64,000 bases of DNA from assembly GCF_003121985.1 (NCBI RefSeq), contig NZ_QEWP01000004.1:277336-341335 (forward strand), read 5' to 3'. The DNA is from Marinilabilia rubra. Lineage in GTDB: Bacteria; Bacteroidota; Bacteroidia; Bacteroidales; Marinilabiliaceae. Of the stretch, positions 17,761 to 28,500 are shown in pieces (the first letter of the stretch is position 1; each line of letters begins with the position of its first letter). Under the pieces are notes generated by a model that saw nothing but the letters and a program-made list of their open reading frames with translations, was not told the origin of the DNA and ran no database searches. The position numbers and the translations under genes were made by a program.

Positions 17761-18191
17761 AAATTGAGTTTTTGATTAAATAATTTCTGTATAATGTTTA
17801 CTCATTTAAAGTATTACTTAGTATGTCATTTTGGTGATCCACAAAAACCTCACAAACCAGGCACATTATTCATTTCCCGATATCTTTAATTCTTTTTGCA
17901 CCTATGTCATTTATATAGCCCTGCAGATAATTATGTTTTATTTATTGTTTTACAAATATTGCATAAACTTAATAATTTCTAAGATTACTCCCCTTTTTTT
18001 TGTCCTTTTTTTATATCACCCCTCTTACTTAATTACAATTCATTACATCAAATTTAAGACACTTTCTCAGATCTGCATTGATTAGATCTGATGAACACAA
18101 ACGGTCTTCAGGATGCTGAACAATTATTGAACGCAATGGATGGTTATGAATAAAACCATTTGCCCGTTTTGATGTTTTCCCTTAAAAAAAA
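17761..18191. other. AT-rich spacer with a possible 20-residue ORF
   Basis: About 430 bases, very AT-rich around 17940-18060. A tiny ORF at 18091-18153 (MNTNGLQDAEQLLNAMDGYE) has an ATG and a stop but no clear ribosome site; it may be chance or a gene scrap. Otherwise I see nothing. Confidence 0.3.
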
Positions 18192-19244
18192 TTGAAAATA
18201 TTAATTGTAGGGCAAGGTCTCGCCGGTACGATACTGGCCTTTAAACTCCTTCGAAAGGGTTACTCCATCAAAGTTGTTGATGATAACAATCAGCAAAAGG
18301 CTTCACTGAAAGCAGGTGGAATGATTAATCCGGTTGTTTTCAGAAGATTGACCAAATCATGGATGATCGATGAATTGTATCCCGAATTTCTGCAAACCAC
18401 TCATGAATTAGAAAAGTTTTTAGGTCAACAATTCTTCTACCCAACCCCGATACAAAGGATTTTAGGTGCCGGGGAAGATCTATTTTGGCGCAAGAAATTT
18501 ATAGAGAACCAACTTGAGAAGTATATCGATCCTCAGGTATCTTACCATCCCATTTCGCCCTACATAAAAACCCCCAATGGATATGGAACGGTGCATAAAG
18601 GGGGCTGGTATGATATACAATCTTTAATTTCAGGTTTCAGGCAATATCTGAAAACCAATGGATTGCTCCTTCAGAAAAAGATTGATATCAACAAAGATCT
18701 AAAGACAGAAGGCAACGAAGTCCGCTTCAATAATAAGTCCTATCAAAAAGCCATTCTGTGCCAGGGAAGTTTTACCGATGATCAACAGTTATTTAACCAG
18801 GTAAAATATAAACATACCAAAGGTGAAATACTAACCATCAAATGTCCGGTTTACAGCCACAAAGAAATCATTACAAAGAATCTCTTTATCCTGCCCACCA
18901 ATAATCAAACCTATAAAACAGGGTCAACTTATGCCTGGGATTACGCCGATACAAATACCACTTGCCAGGCGAAAAATGAAATCATAAAGAAACTTGAAAA
19001 GATTAGTCACTTTCCCTATTCCATTATTAATCAGGAAGCCGGCATCCGGCCTACCACACATGACAGGCGACCGGTAATTGGATTTCTCAACAACCAGCCC
19101 ACCATTGGGATTTTGAACGGGCTTGGCTCTAAAGGCTTGCTCTTGGCCCCCTGGTCAGCCAACCAGTTGATACAAAAAATGGAAAACACCAACTTTCAGA
19201 TCCACCCTGAGGTTGATGTAGAAAGATATTACAAAAGGGAATAG
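18192..19244 (+). CDS. FAD-dependent oxidoreductase (DAO superfamily)
   Basis: 350 residues, no signal peptide. The N-terminal ILIVGQGLAGTILA is a GxGxxG dinucleotide-binding fold with the following strand ending in VVDD. The C-terminus carries the DAO-family pattern EAGIRPTTHDRRPVIGF and GLGSKGLLLAPWSA, which closes over FAD. It resembles the MnmC C-terminal oxidase domain and glycine/D-amino-acid oxidases; the substrate is unknown. The only start in frame is TTG at 18192, because a stop lies 9 bases upstream. It stands alone. Confidence 0.72.
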   Translation: MKILIVGQGLAGTILAFKLLRKGYSIKVVDDNNQQKASLKAGGMINPVVFRRLTKSWMIDELYPEFLQTTHELEKFLGQQFFYPTPIQRILGAGEDLFWRKKFIENQLEKYIDPQVSYHPISPYIKTPNGYGTVHKGGWYDIQSLISGFRQYLKTNGLLLQKKIDINKDLKTEGNEVRFNNKSYQKAILCQGSFTDDQQLFNQVKYKHTKGEILTIKCPVYSHKEIITKNLFILPTNNQTYKTGSTYAWDYADTNTTCQAKNEIIKKLEKISHFPYSIINQEAGIRPTTHDRRPVIGFLNNQPTIGILNGLGSKGLLLAPWSANQLIQKMENTNFQIHPEVDVERYYKRE

Positions 19245-19394
19245 GTGTTCCGGAATTTGGATAGAAGTGAGGAATTAGGGCAACTTCAAGCGTATTAATC
19301 TTCAATGGTCGTTGAAACGACGAAGGCTCTGCTGTTCTGTCTACAAAGATACTTCACCAGGCGGGGTAAAAATACTTTTCAGAGCAAGAGTCAC

Positions 19395-22300
19395 TTAAGG
19401 ACTTGTTCTTTTTTCGGAACGTTTCAGCTTGAAGGTACAAGCGGTTCCTTGTCCCAGCTCGCTTTCTACAAAAAACTTACCACCGTTTATTTCAACAAAC
19501 TCACGACATAAAATCAATCCCAGCCCGGTTCCTTTCTCCCCGGCAGTGCCCGTGGATTTAATTTTGGCATCAATTTTAAATAGTTTACTCAAATTCTCTT
19601 CTGAAATTCCAACTCCCGTATCTTTTACTTTTACACACACCCAATCTTTTTGAGCCGCAGAATGGATACAAATAGCATCCCCTTGTGAACAATATTTTAT
19701 CGCATTATTTACAAGATTACGAAGGATCGTATGCACCATTTCCCTGTCGGCAAACACTTTAATCAACTCATTTTCGGATGTTTCAGTCAAATCTATTCCT
19801 TTTACTTTTGCCAAAGGCTTATAAATAAGAACAACTTCGTGAATCATGAGGGTAAGGTCAAAAATCACTGGTTCAAACTTAATTCGATTGCTTTGCGCCC
19901 GGCTCCATGTAAGCAAATTTTCCAGCAAATGAAAGATCCCTTTTACGGAATCATCAATTTTCTCTATCCCTTGTTCTTTTTCATCTTCATCCAGCATGGA
20001 ATAATGATTATGCATAACTTCCGTAATGGACATCAGGCTTGCGAAAGGATTTTTCAGGTCATGTGCAATGATGGAAAAGAATTTATCCTTAGTGGCATTA
20101 AGTTCACGAAGCTCTTTCTCAGATTGCGCCAACTTAGCATTGGCTTCGGTTATTTGGACATTCCGGGTGCGCAGTAGCTTATTGGTCTTTGCTTTAAGCA
20201 AATACCGGTAAATAAAAAAAGCAATAGATATGATTAAAATAAACTCCAATAAATAAAACCACCAGCGCTGCCAGAATGGAGGCTCAATAATCAGAGTAAG
20301 TGGTTTTGAAGGCATGCTCCAGGTGTTTTTGTCCAAGCTCGCCCGGGCCTGGAATGAATAATTCCCGGGCTTCATATTGGCGTATGTCACATAATTTCGG
20401 TTTCCTGAATCATGCCACTTATCATCAAGATTTTCCATCCTGTAAGAATAATACATCCTTTGCGCATTGATGTTACCGGGAACAACAAATTCGAATGAAA
20501 AGAACCGGTATTGGTAGCTTAAGATAAGTGTATCTAAATATGAAACACTCTTATTTACAAGAAAATAATCGTTTTCTTTTGAATCATTCCCGGCCCGCTG
20601 CTCCTGATAGTTATCTGCCACCCTTACTTCTTTTCCCAGAATTTCCATACCTGTGAGTAACACCTTTTTCGGTATAACAATTTTTGGCAATTGCTCCGGA
20701 TCAATAACATTTAGTCCGTAAACCCCGCCGAAATAGAGCTTGCCACTCTTCCCTCTGTGAAATGCTCCTCCGTTAAACTCGTTGCTTTGCAAGCCATCGG
20801 TTACATCATAAGATACGGCACTATGGGAATAAGGATTGAAACAACAAATTCCTGCATTGGTGCTTAACCATAAATTGCCCGTCTGATCGGGTACAACACT
20901 ATAAATAACTTCATTGGGCAATCCTTCTGCAAGTCCAAATCGGGTAAATAACTGCTTATGGGGATCAAAACGATTGAGCCCGTTGTTTGTTCCTATCCAA
21001 AACAATCCGGTTTTTGGGTCCTCATAGATATCAAAAACGATATCATCGGAAAGGCTCCTGGAGTTCTCAGGATCGGATCTATAGGATTTAAATAGTCCGG
21101 TTTGGTAATTCATTACATTTAATCCGCCGCCATATGTCCCAATCCACAGGTTATCGTCTGAATCCTGAATTATGGAAGCATAGATAAAATTATGCGACAG
21201 TGTAGCCGGATCATCCGGACTATGCAAATAACGTTGAAAAATCTCTTTTTCAGGATCAAACCTGTTTAACCCATTCCGGGTTCCTACCCATAATACACCA
21301 TATCGATCCTCAAAAATTTCGCGTACTGAATTATCACTGATCGATTGGGCATCACCATTCTTATTCTGATAATGGACAAAGCCTTGTTTTTCGGGCAGAA
21401 AAAGATTCAACCCGCCTCCATCGGTACCAATCCATATTCTGCCTTGTGAATCCTCAAAAATATCCCTGACAGAAGAGACAGCCAATGAATTGGGTTTTCC
21501 TGCCTGGTGGTCATAGAAAATATATTCCTCACCGGAAGGGATATAACGGGTAATTCCCTTGTTATCGGATCCAAGCCAGATTTCTCCACCCTGGGTTTCG
21601 AAGATAGTCCAGATGAAATTACTGGAAATGCTTTTATCATCTCCCGGTCTGTGCCTGTAAAGGCTGAATTTATTGGCCCTGGGATCGTAAATACTAATGC
21701 CTGCACCAAAGGTCCCCACCCATATAAGGCCGGAATTATCCTCGTAAATGCAGTTGACCGAATTTTCACTCAGACTGAACCGATTGACGGGATCGTTTTT
21801 AAGATGCCTGATTAATCTCCCCCCGGCATCTAATTGATAAACACCATCACCATGTGTTCCATACCAGATATTGCCATTCTTCCCCTGAATAAAGGGTTTG
21901 GACTGGTGTATGGATAAACTATGTGTTACATCCACGGTCCGGACCACGGAAGAAAGTTCATTTAAGTGCGTATTAAAGCGAAATAAACCCGTGTCTGTGC
22001 TCACCCATATACTGGAATTAATAGAAGAATGATACAGATCTTCAACCTGGTTAAAAGAAAAATTGAATTCAATTTTTCTCCAACGATTTGGCTGATTACT
22101 ATTGGCATAACCACTCAATTCAAAAAGGCCAATATCTGAACCAACCCATATTTTTTTCTTATTCCCAACAATTGAATACACTGCTAATTCCTTCACAAGA
22201 GAAATCACAGGGCCATGTTCATTTAGTTTTGAGGAAGCCTTAGGCGTATAAACATATAATCCTCTGTCAGTTCCAATCCATATGTTTGACCGGTAATCTT

Positions 22301-22850
22301 CAAAAAGAGCATATACTCGGGAAGCAAGCTGGTCACCTCTTTTCACATATACACTTTGAGATACCAAAGAAACCGGATTAATCTTTACTAATCCACGCAT
22401 GGTGCCTGCCCAAACTGCCTCCTGCGAATCGACCAACATTGAAGTTATTGTATCATTGGTAAGATGTTGTCCTTCCTGATTGGATGAGTGGTAAGTGAGA
22501 AAACTCTCCTTGTGCGGATCAAATAGAGATAAACCTCCGCGGCTTCCAAACCACAGGCGCCCCTTATTGTCTTCTTCAATAAATTCTATCCACTTATGAG
22601 CAATGCTGTTCTGCTCATCCACCTCGGGTCTGAAAATTCTGAAATTATTTCCGTCATACCGGTTTAATCCATCTTCCGTACCAAACCACATATATCCTAA
22701 ACGGTCCTGATATATGGTATAAACGGAAGAAAGTGAAAGCCCGTCGTTAATGGTTAAACGTCTGAACCGGACATCTGAATGCTGCGAAAAAACACTTGCA
22801 GAGCAGGCAATCAGTAGAATTGAGATTATATTACAAATCCGGCGTTTCAT
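19395..22850 (-). CDS. Two-component sensor histidine kinase with Reg_prop propeller and Y_Y_Y domain
   Basis: 1151 residues with a signal peptide (cleavage near SVFSQ). About residues 25-760 hold Reg_prop repeats of the type YTIYQDRLGYMWFGTEDGLNRYD, recurring roughly every 50 residues as two periplasmic propellers. A Y_Y_Y domain follows (YRMENLDDKWHDSGN...NYVTYANMKPGNYSF), then one membrane helix (WWFYLLEFILIISIAFFIYR). The cytoplasmic part has HisKA with H930 in HDLKNPF, the N box NLVNNAIKY, G1 DTGVG and G2 GTGLGL. Unlike many HTCS regulators of polysaccharide loci it has no receiver and no AraC HTH: the protein ends right after the ATPase domain. It must signal to a separate response regulator, which is not in this window. 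Confidence 0.88.
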   Translation of the reverse strand: MKRRICNIISILLIACSASVFSQHSDVRFRRLTINDGLSLSSVYTIYQDRLGYMWFGTEDGLNRYDGNNFRIFRPEVDEQNSIAHKWIEFIEEDNKGRLWFGSRGGLSLFDPHKESFLTYHSSNQEGQHLTNDTITSMLVDSQEAVWAGTMRGLVKINPVSLVSQSVYVKRGDQLASRVYALFEDYRSNIWIGTDRGLYVYTPKASSKLNEHGPVISLVKELAVYSIVGNKKKIWVGSDIGLFELSGYANSNQPNRWRKIEFNFSFNQVEDLYHSSINSSIWVSTDTGLFRFNTHLNELSSVVRTVDVTHSLSIHQSKPFIQGKNGNIWYGTHGDGVYQLDAGGRLIRHLKNDPVNRFSLSENSVNCIYEDNSGLIWVGTFGAGISIYDPRANKFSLYRHRPGDDKSISSNFIWTIFETQGGEIWLGSDNKGITRYIPSGEEYIFYDHQAGKPNSLAVSSVRDIFEDSQGRIWIGTDGGGLNLFLPEKQGFVHYQNKNGDAQSISDNSVREIFEDRYGVLWVGTRNGLNRFDPEKEIFQRYLHSPDDPATLSHNFIYASIIQDSDDNLWIGTYGGGLNVMNYQTGLFKSYRSDPENSRSLSDDIVFDIYEDPKTGLFWIGTNNGLNRFDPHKQLFTRFGLAEGLPNEVIYSVVPDQTGNLWLSTNAGICCFNPYSHSAVSYDVTDGLQSNEFNGGAFHRGKSGKLYFGGVYGLNVIDPEQLPKIVIPKKVLLTGMEILGKEVRVADNYQEQRAGNDSKENDYFLVNKSVSYLDTLILSYQYRFFSFEFVVPGNINAQRMYYSYRMENLDDKWHDSGNRNYVTYANMKPGNYSFQARASLDKNTWSMPSKPLTLIIEPPFWQRWWFYLLEFILIISIAFFIYRYLLKAKTNKLLRTRNVQITEANAKLAQSEKELRELNATKDKFFSIIAHDLKNPFASLMSITEVMHNHYSMLDEDEKEQGIEKIDDSVKGIFHLLENLLTWSRAQSNRIKFEPVIFDLTLMIHEVVLIYKPLAKVKGIDLTETSENELIKVFADREMVHTILRNLVNNAIKYCSQGDAICIHSAAQKDWVCVKVKDTGVGISEENLSKLFKIDAKIKSTGTAGEKGTGLGLILCREFVEINGGKFFVESELGQGTACTFKLKRSEKRTSP

Positions 22851-23687
22851 GCTTTAATTTCAATGAGAACAACATCAATTCATTTAAGAAATTGGACTGA
22901 TGCCCGCATGGCCGGCAGGCATTAAAACCTCATGATTAAGTGTATACATGTTTATTTCCGTAAATGCCGGGACAAGTTGTGCCAATCCTTGTCATGCCTG
23001 TTTCATTTAATATAAAGTTGCCCCTGTTAAAGTTTGATAAGAATACCTCAATCTTAACCTGCAATTGTTTAACCGATAATTAGTGTCGGTCCATAAAGTA
23101 CCATTTGCGTCGTTACGCTTGCTCCCAAAATACTCATTTACCCAAGTAAACTCCGCTTTTGGGGGCTTCGCAAGCCCCCGAAGAAAAATCGGGGCGGGCA
23201 TTGCAATTGGCACATTCTGATCAGACACATGACTAAAAACATACTTTACCTCCCTTATAGACAGACTCTAATTAATTCCCGAAAACCAATTAAACCTGGT
23301 GAATAAACATTTAAAAAATGAATCCAGACCGTGCTTTCAAAACTTTTTGAAGACACCCATATTTTCGCCTCAATGATTCGCGTTAATCTTGTTTCAAACT
23401 TCTCTACCCATCCCCATGTAATATGCAAGATAAAACTTAATCTACCGGTTGGTGAAATATTTTTTCAGAATTCCTAGTTTCAGCATCTGGTTTTTGCCCT
23501 CATTCATTCCACCGTGTCACCATCACCCCCTTTCTGCCTCTTCCTTAAAGATGAAAGCTATGATGAAAAACTCACCTCCCCTACAAACCTTAAATGATTC
23601 AAAAAAAATCTATTTCGGACAACTTTGTCTTGTTTTTATCATTTATTGTTCTTTACTTTGTATTCATAGATTAAAAGGAATAAAAAT
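22851..23687. other. Long intergenic region between the sensor kinase and the Cys-rich gene
   Basis: More than 800 bases without a convincing gene. A strong hairpin GGGGGCTT-cgc-AAGCCCCC lies at 23161-23179, and 22900-23230 has repeat-like character. A 73-codon frame crosses that hairpin on the minus strand, but I treat it as chance. The last 70 bases hold the promoter-like sequence of the Cys-rich gene. Confidence 0.4.
23624..23660 (+). promoter_or_regulatory. Weak Bacteroidetes-type promoter for the Cys-rich gene
   Basis: TTTG at 23624-23627 and TTACTTTG at 23653-23660 (7 of 8 matches to TAnnTTTG), 25 bases apart, about 28 bases upstream of the ATG. The spacing is a little long. An A-rich leader with AAAGGA just before the ATG could serve as the ribosome site. 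Confidence 0.35.
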
Positions 23688-23834
23688 ATGGGACAAAACG
23701 ATCAGAACATTGCTCAGGGTTATACTTACGTCGGAAATGTATCGGATCACCAGTGCGGCTGTGGTGGAAACTGTGGCTGCAAAAGTGGTGATACTCCTGA
23801 ATGCAGTTGCGGCGGTGAGTGTGACTGCAAGTAA
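23688..23834 (+). CDS. 48-residue Cys-rich metallothionein-like protein
   Basis: ATG at 23688 and TAA at 23832-23834. The first 20 residues are polar (MGQNDQNIAQGYTYVGNVSD). The second half has eight cysteines in two near-identical blocks, CGCGGNCGC (23-31) and CSCGGECDC (39-47), i.e. C-x-C-x3-C-x-C twice with seven residues between, plus one His at 21. Clustered CxC pairs of this kind are how metallothioneins bind Zn, Cu or Cd. There is no signal peptide, so it should be cytosolic. AAAGGA before the ATG and a strong terminator 80 bases after the stop make it a complete single-gene unit. It has no close match to a family I can name. The neighbouring RND efflux operon runs convergently towards it. 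Confidence 0.78.
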   Translation: MGQNDQNIAQGYTYVGNVSDHQCGCGGNCGCKSGDTPECSCGGECDCK

Positions 23835-23915
23835 GGCCATTTACATTAAAGATGCGTAACTGGCTCAACCGCTTTTTTCTTTGGGTTTTTGAAGGAAGTG
23901 AAGTTGCCTGAAGAG

Positions 23916-23955
23916 AAACCCCGGCAGGAAATGTTCTGCCGGGGTTTGCTTTTTG
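23916..23955 (+). terminator. Rho-independent terminator after the Cys-rich gene
   Basis: Perfect 12-bp stem AAACCCCGGCAG / CTGCCGGGGTTT with an 8-base loop, followed by GCTTTTTGG. It lies 80 bases past the stop at 23834. The flanking bases also allow weaker termination of the tolC-like gene coming from the other side. Confidence 0.8.
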
Positions 23956-24148
23956 GCCTCCTAAATCCCCCAAGGGGGACTTATTCTGCCATACCATCCT
24001 AAATCAGACTTTTCAGTCGTATTTCAATACTCCGTAGGCTTTTTCAATAAATTGGTAATTAACTTTTTACAATTGTGCTATCATTTAGCACTATGCCTAT
24101 CCAACCATTCCACCTTCCTACCATCTCACCATTCTTCCATTTCACCCT

Positions 24149-25459
24149 CTATTCATACTCTTCCACAATCCCTCCGGTAATTCTTACCAGACTGGTATGC
24201 GTGTCAATAAGGTTCAGAACAGAGCGATAGTAATTGATGGAAGTCTGCAAGTAGCTCAATTGCACATCTCGATAATTGAATGAGTTGATGGCTCCGGCCC
24301 TGAACTTTTCTTCAGAGAGTTGCATATTTACGCGGGCCGTTTCCCGGTTTTCACGGCCCACTTCAACCAATTCGCGGCGAACACGGTACTGATCAAATAA
24401 ATTGAACAATTGGTTTTTCAAACGGTGCTTCATTTCCTCAAGATTGGTTTGGCCAATGGCCTCTTCCATTCTTGCAATCTGAACATTCCGATTGATGCGG
24501 TCTCCGTCAAAAAGGGTAAAACTGAGCGAGAAATTCACAAAATACGAGAAGTAACCATCCGAAAAACCGGGTGCGTCTGAAGCGGAATTAAGTGATTCGG
24601 GCATCATGTTATGGCCTGCACCTGCATTTGCATTAAGAGATGGAAAACGCGAGCGTTGTTGAAGAACGCGCTGTTGCTCGAGCAAAGCCAGATTCATATA
24701 CTGATTTTGTATGCTTTGGTTGCTGCTTTCTATCTTGCTCAGCAACTCATCCAGGTTGTAATCTCTGGCTTCAAACGAAAGCTTGCCCGATAACTCCAAT
24801 GCTTCCCCTTCATCCTTACCTATAAGGTATTTCAATTCACGAAGAGTACTCAAAACGTTCACCTCCTGCTCGAGATAAGCTGTTTTATCCGTCAAATAAG
24901 CTGTACGTGCCTGAAGAGCTTCGTAACTGGTGGCTGCACCAAGATCCACGCGATCCTCCATGTATTGTAACCGGTCTTCTGAAAGTTGCATAACCTCCTG
25001 AAGAAGGGTCAATTGCTCTTCGGCAAAAAGGGCCCGATAATAAGCCATCACCACCGCCTGAATGGTGTTTTCAACAAGTAACGCCAGATTTCCACCGGAT
25101 AGTTCCTCCATAGTTTCGAGACGATCCTTGCGGATATGAGCAGAAAAACCGTTGAAAAGCATCCAGTTTAACCGTACACCATTCTGAAGGCTTCCGGTTT
25201 GATTGTCGTTGTCATAACGGTCATTGAAATTATTGCTCAGACTGCTCTCCCAGCTTAAAGTCGGAAACATTCCGGCATTTCCAAGGGTGTTGTTCAGCTC
25301 TGCTATTTCAAGGTCGGCTTCACTGATGCGGATATCGTAATTGTTTTCAAGGGCTTCAACAATGAGTTGATCCAGAGAGTAGTTACCATCATCGTTTTGT
25401 CCCATTACGGGCCATATTGAAACAACAGTAAATATCAGATATGTAATGATTTGTTTCAT
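24149..25459 (-). CDS. TolC-family outer-membrane efflux protein
   Basis: The frame opens at 25579 inside the upstream RND gene, but ATG 25459 starts a clean signal peptide (MKQIITYLIF...WPVMGQ) and gives 436 residues, so I take it. Two long helical halves with the OEP pattern are visible: LEIAELNNTLGNAGMFPTLS near the N-terminus, and the duplicate LALLEQQRVLQQRSRFPSLN in the second half. The C-terminal LSEEKFRAGAINSFNYRDVQ is also typical of the family. It is the last gene of the adaptor-RND-TolC operon and should form the outer-membrane duct. Confidence 0.88.
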   Translation of the reverse strand: MKQIITYLIFTVVSIWPVMGQNDDGNYSLDQLIVEALENNYDIRISEADLEIAELNNTLGNAGMFPTLSWESSLSNNFNDRYDNDNQTGSLQNGVRLNWMLFNGFSAHIRKDRLETMEELSGGNLALLVENTIQAVVMAYYRALFAEEQLTLLQEVMQLSEDRLQYMEDRVDLGAATSYEALQARTAYLTDKTAYLEQEVNVLSTLRELKYLIGKDEGEALELSGKLSFEARDYNLDELLSKIESSNQSIQNQYMNLALLEQQRVLQQRSRFPSLNANAGAGHNMMPESLNSASDAPGFSDGYFSYFVNFSLSFTLFDGDRINRNVQIARMEEAIGQTNLEEMKHRLKNQLFNLFDQYRVRRELVEVGRENRETARVNMQLSEEKFRAGAINSFNYRDVQLSYLQTSINYYRSVLNLIDTHTSLVRITGGIVEEYE

Positions 25460-25550
25460 TTTAAAACAACTTCTTAGATATTTTCCAACGTAAAAGGAGA
25501 GGCGAATTCTTTGCCATTTATCAGGCAAAGAATCCACCTTAATAATCTCA

Positions 25551-28500
25551 TTAATCAATATTGCGCCTTTTCGAAACATTTACCGTTTCTACTTCTTCCC
25601 TGGATGGGCGCTTTCCGGTCCACAGCCATCTCAGCAATACCCTGGCATCGTTAAGAGCCAATATAATAACCGGGAAGAATATCAGAATAAAGGCTGTTCC
25701 GAATAATATACCATAAGCCAATGCCATGGCCATGGGAATCAGGAATTGCGCCTGCATACTCTTTTCCAGAATGATGGGATACAGCCCGAGAGTGGTGGTC
25801 AATGTGGTGAGCACAATAGGCCGGAATCTGGCTAAACCGGACTGGAAGGCGGCCTCTTTTACTGTATACCCCTCCTTTATAAAGGAATTGTATTTTTGCA
25901 GGAAGACCACAGCATCATTGACAATAACCCCAGATAAGGCGACCATTCCCCACAGACTAAGAATAGACAAGGGAATATTGTGTATTCCATGTCCCCATGC
26001 GGAGCCAATCCATCCCAGAGGAATCATCATCAAAATAATGGCGCCCTGTCCGAATGACCGAAAGTGCAGCATGATTAAAACAATGATCAGTCCGAATGCC
26101 GGAATAAAATATTTTGAGATTTCATTCTGAGACTCTGAGGCAAATTTCTGCTGCCCCTGGTAAACATAACTAACGCCCGGATATTTGGCCTGTATCTGAG
26201 GCATAATGTCGTTGCTGATTTCCTCCAAAATAGGCGGTACAGGTTCGTACGGATCTACCAAATCGGCATCGATGCGCATCTCGCGTTTTCCATTGTAACG
26301 CTGAATGGCCACCGGTCCGCGCTCCAGGTGATAATCGGCCAGTTCTTCCAGAGGATATTCCCCCTGAGGTGTTTTGATCTTCATTTTTTCCAGTTGCCCA
26401 ATTTGCTCACGATCTCCCGGCGGGTAGCGTACCCAAACCCGGATCTCGTCTTTACCCTGTTGCAGGCGCTGCGCCTGGGCACCGAAAAAGGCATTACGTA
26501 CCTGGTTCATAATGGTGAACATGTCCAACCCAAGATAATAAGCTTTGGGTTTCAGCTTTAAACGCACTTCCTGAGCACCGGGAGCTTCATTGTCAACAAC
26601 ATCAGTCAACTCAGGTATATTCTCAAGCTCTTCCAACAAAAATTCACGGGCATGTTTTAGTTCTTCAAGGTGTTCGCCCATCAAACTGATAGAAACGGGC
26701 TGTCCCCAACGGTTCCTTCCGGCTACCGAAAATTTATCAGCTGCAGGTACCTCTCCTATCTTTTGGCGCACCCGGTTGGCAATCTGAAATGAAGATATCT
26801 CACTGCCTTCAAGGTTTCTTAAGTTAACGGCAATATGTCCGGCATGCGAACCATTTTCATCACCGTCAAAGGAACTGCCCATCACAAGGTAAGTGTAATT
26901 CACATAATTAGCGGTATCATTATACTCCTCCACTATCTCATCATTGACTTCCCATACAGCTTTTTCAAACTCCTGAAGAAATTCACGTGTCTGCTTTTCA
27001 CCTTCTCCCGGAGTAAAGGCAACATTTACATTGAAACTATCGGGTGGAATGTTGGGAAAGAAAGTGGTGGAGATAAAACCACCCCCCATAAGCCCGGCGG
27101 TAATAAGTATTAAAGCCAGAGGTACCGACAAAGCTACTATTCTGTGACGAAGTACAAATCTGAGAAAACGGCCATATATCCGGTCTCGCATAAAAGAGAT
27201 AAAATTCTCCAGCTTATCGCGAAAACGGTTTCCGAAATTCACAGCTTCGGAGCGTCGTTGCAGTATATGAGGTGACCCTACGTGAGCCGGCAAGACCAGT
27301 GCTGCTTCTATCAGCGAAAATGCCAGACTGAATACTACCACAAAGGCCATTTCGCCCATCATCTCCATATTCCCTTGTATCAACATCAGCGGAACAAAAG
27401 CAATGATAGTAGTAGTAACCGAAGTCATTACCGCCGGCAAAACTTCAAGCGTTCCGTCGATGGCCGCCCGACGCGGGGATTTCCCCTTCTCAAAGTGAGA
27501 AAAGATATTCTCGGCTACCACAATACCGTCGTCAACGAGTATTCCAATCACCAGTATCATTCCAAATAAGGAAATCATATTGATGGTGACCCCGTAAAGA
27601 CTGGCAAGTACAAACATCCCCAAAAATGAAGAAGGGATACCCCAGGCCACCCAGAGTGAGAGCCGGAAACTTAAAAAGAAAGCAAGTATAATAATTACCA
27701 AAGCCAGGCCAAGCCCCCCGTTTTTATAAAGAAGATGAAGTCTGGAATTCAAAAGATCCAGAAAATCAAAGGTGACGGTCATCTGGGCATCCGTATGCTT
27801 ACTGTTAAATTCATCTACATAATCATTTACATAGTCCGATATGGCCTCCAGGTCTTCTGTTATCAGTTTGTTGACAGAGATAAACAACGAGCGCTCACCA
27901 TTAAGCCAGGCACCGCTGGGGGTTTCGGAGAATTGCAAAAACACACGCCCCAAATCACTAATGCGTATTAGTTTACCATTAGGATCAGCAGTCACCACAT
28001 AATTGGCTATTTCATCAGGATCCACAGTTCGTGACCGGGCCCTGATAATCAGGTATTGTTCTTCACTTCGCAATTGTCCGCCTGATACATCACGGTTATT
28101 GCGAGAGATTGCATTACTGATATCCGAGTGTGTCAACCCGTAACGCAAAAGCATTTCTTCCTGAATTTCAACTGCAATTTCTAACGCCGGATATCCACCT
28201 ATATTGATCTGACTCATCAGGCCGCTTTGCAAAAAGTCATCTTCCACTCTCTGCGCCAGCGTTTTCAGCCTGACAAGATCGGCAGATCCGGCCAGGCCCA
28301 ACCTTATAGCCGGCGTAGTAGAGCGTTGTTTAAAAACAATGGGGCGCTCGGCATCTACCGGCATACTCGAAATACCATCCACGGCATTCTTCACCTCCTG
28401 GAGAACTTCATCAATGTCGTATTCTCCGGTAGTTTCAATACTTACACGGGCAAAATTTTCCCTGGAAGTGGAATTAATCTCCTTTATCCCGACCAGTCCG

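Noticed and set aside
18091..18153. 20-residue peptide gene as a firm call
   Set aside because: No ribosome site or conservation can be shown; kept only as a remark in the spacer entry.
23007..23228. 73-codon minus frame
   Set aside because: It crosses a strong hairpin and has no start context, domain or neighbour support.
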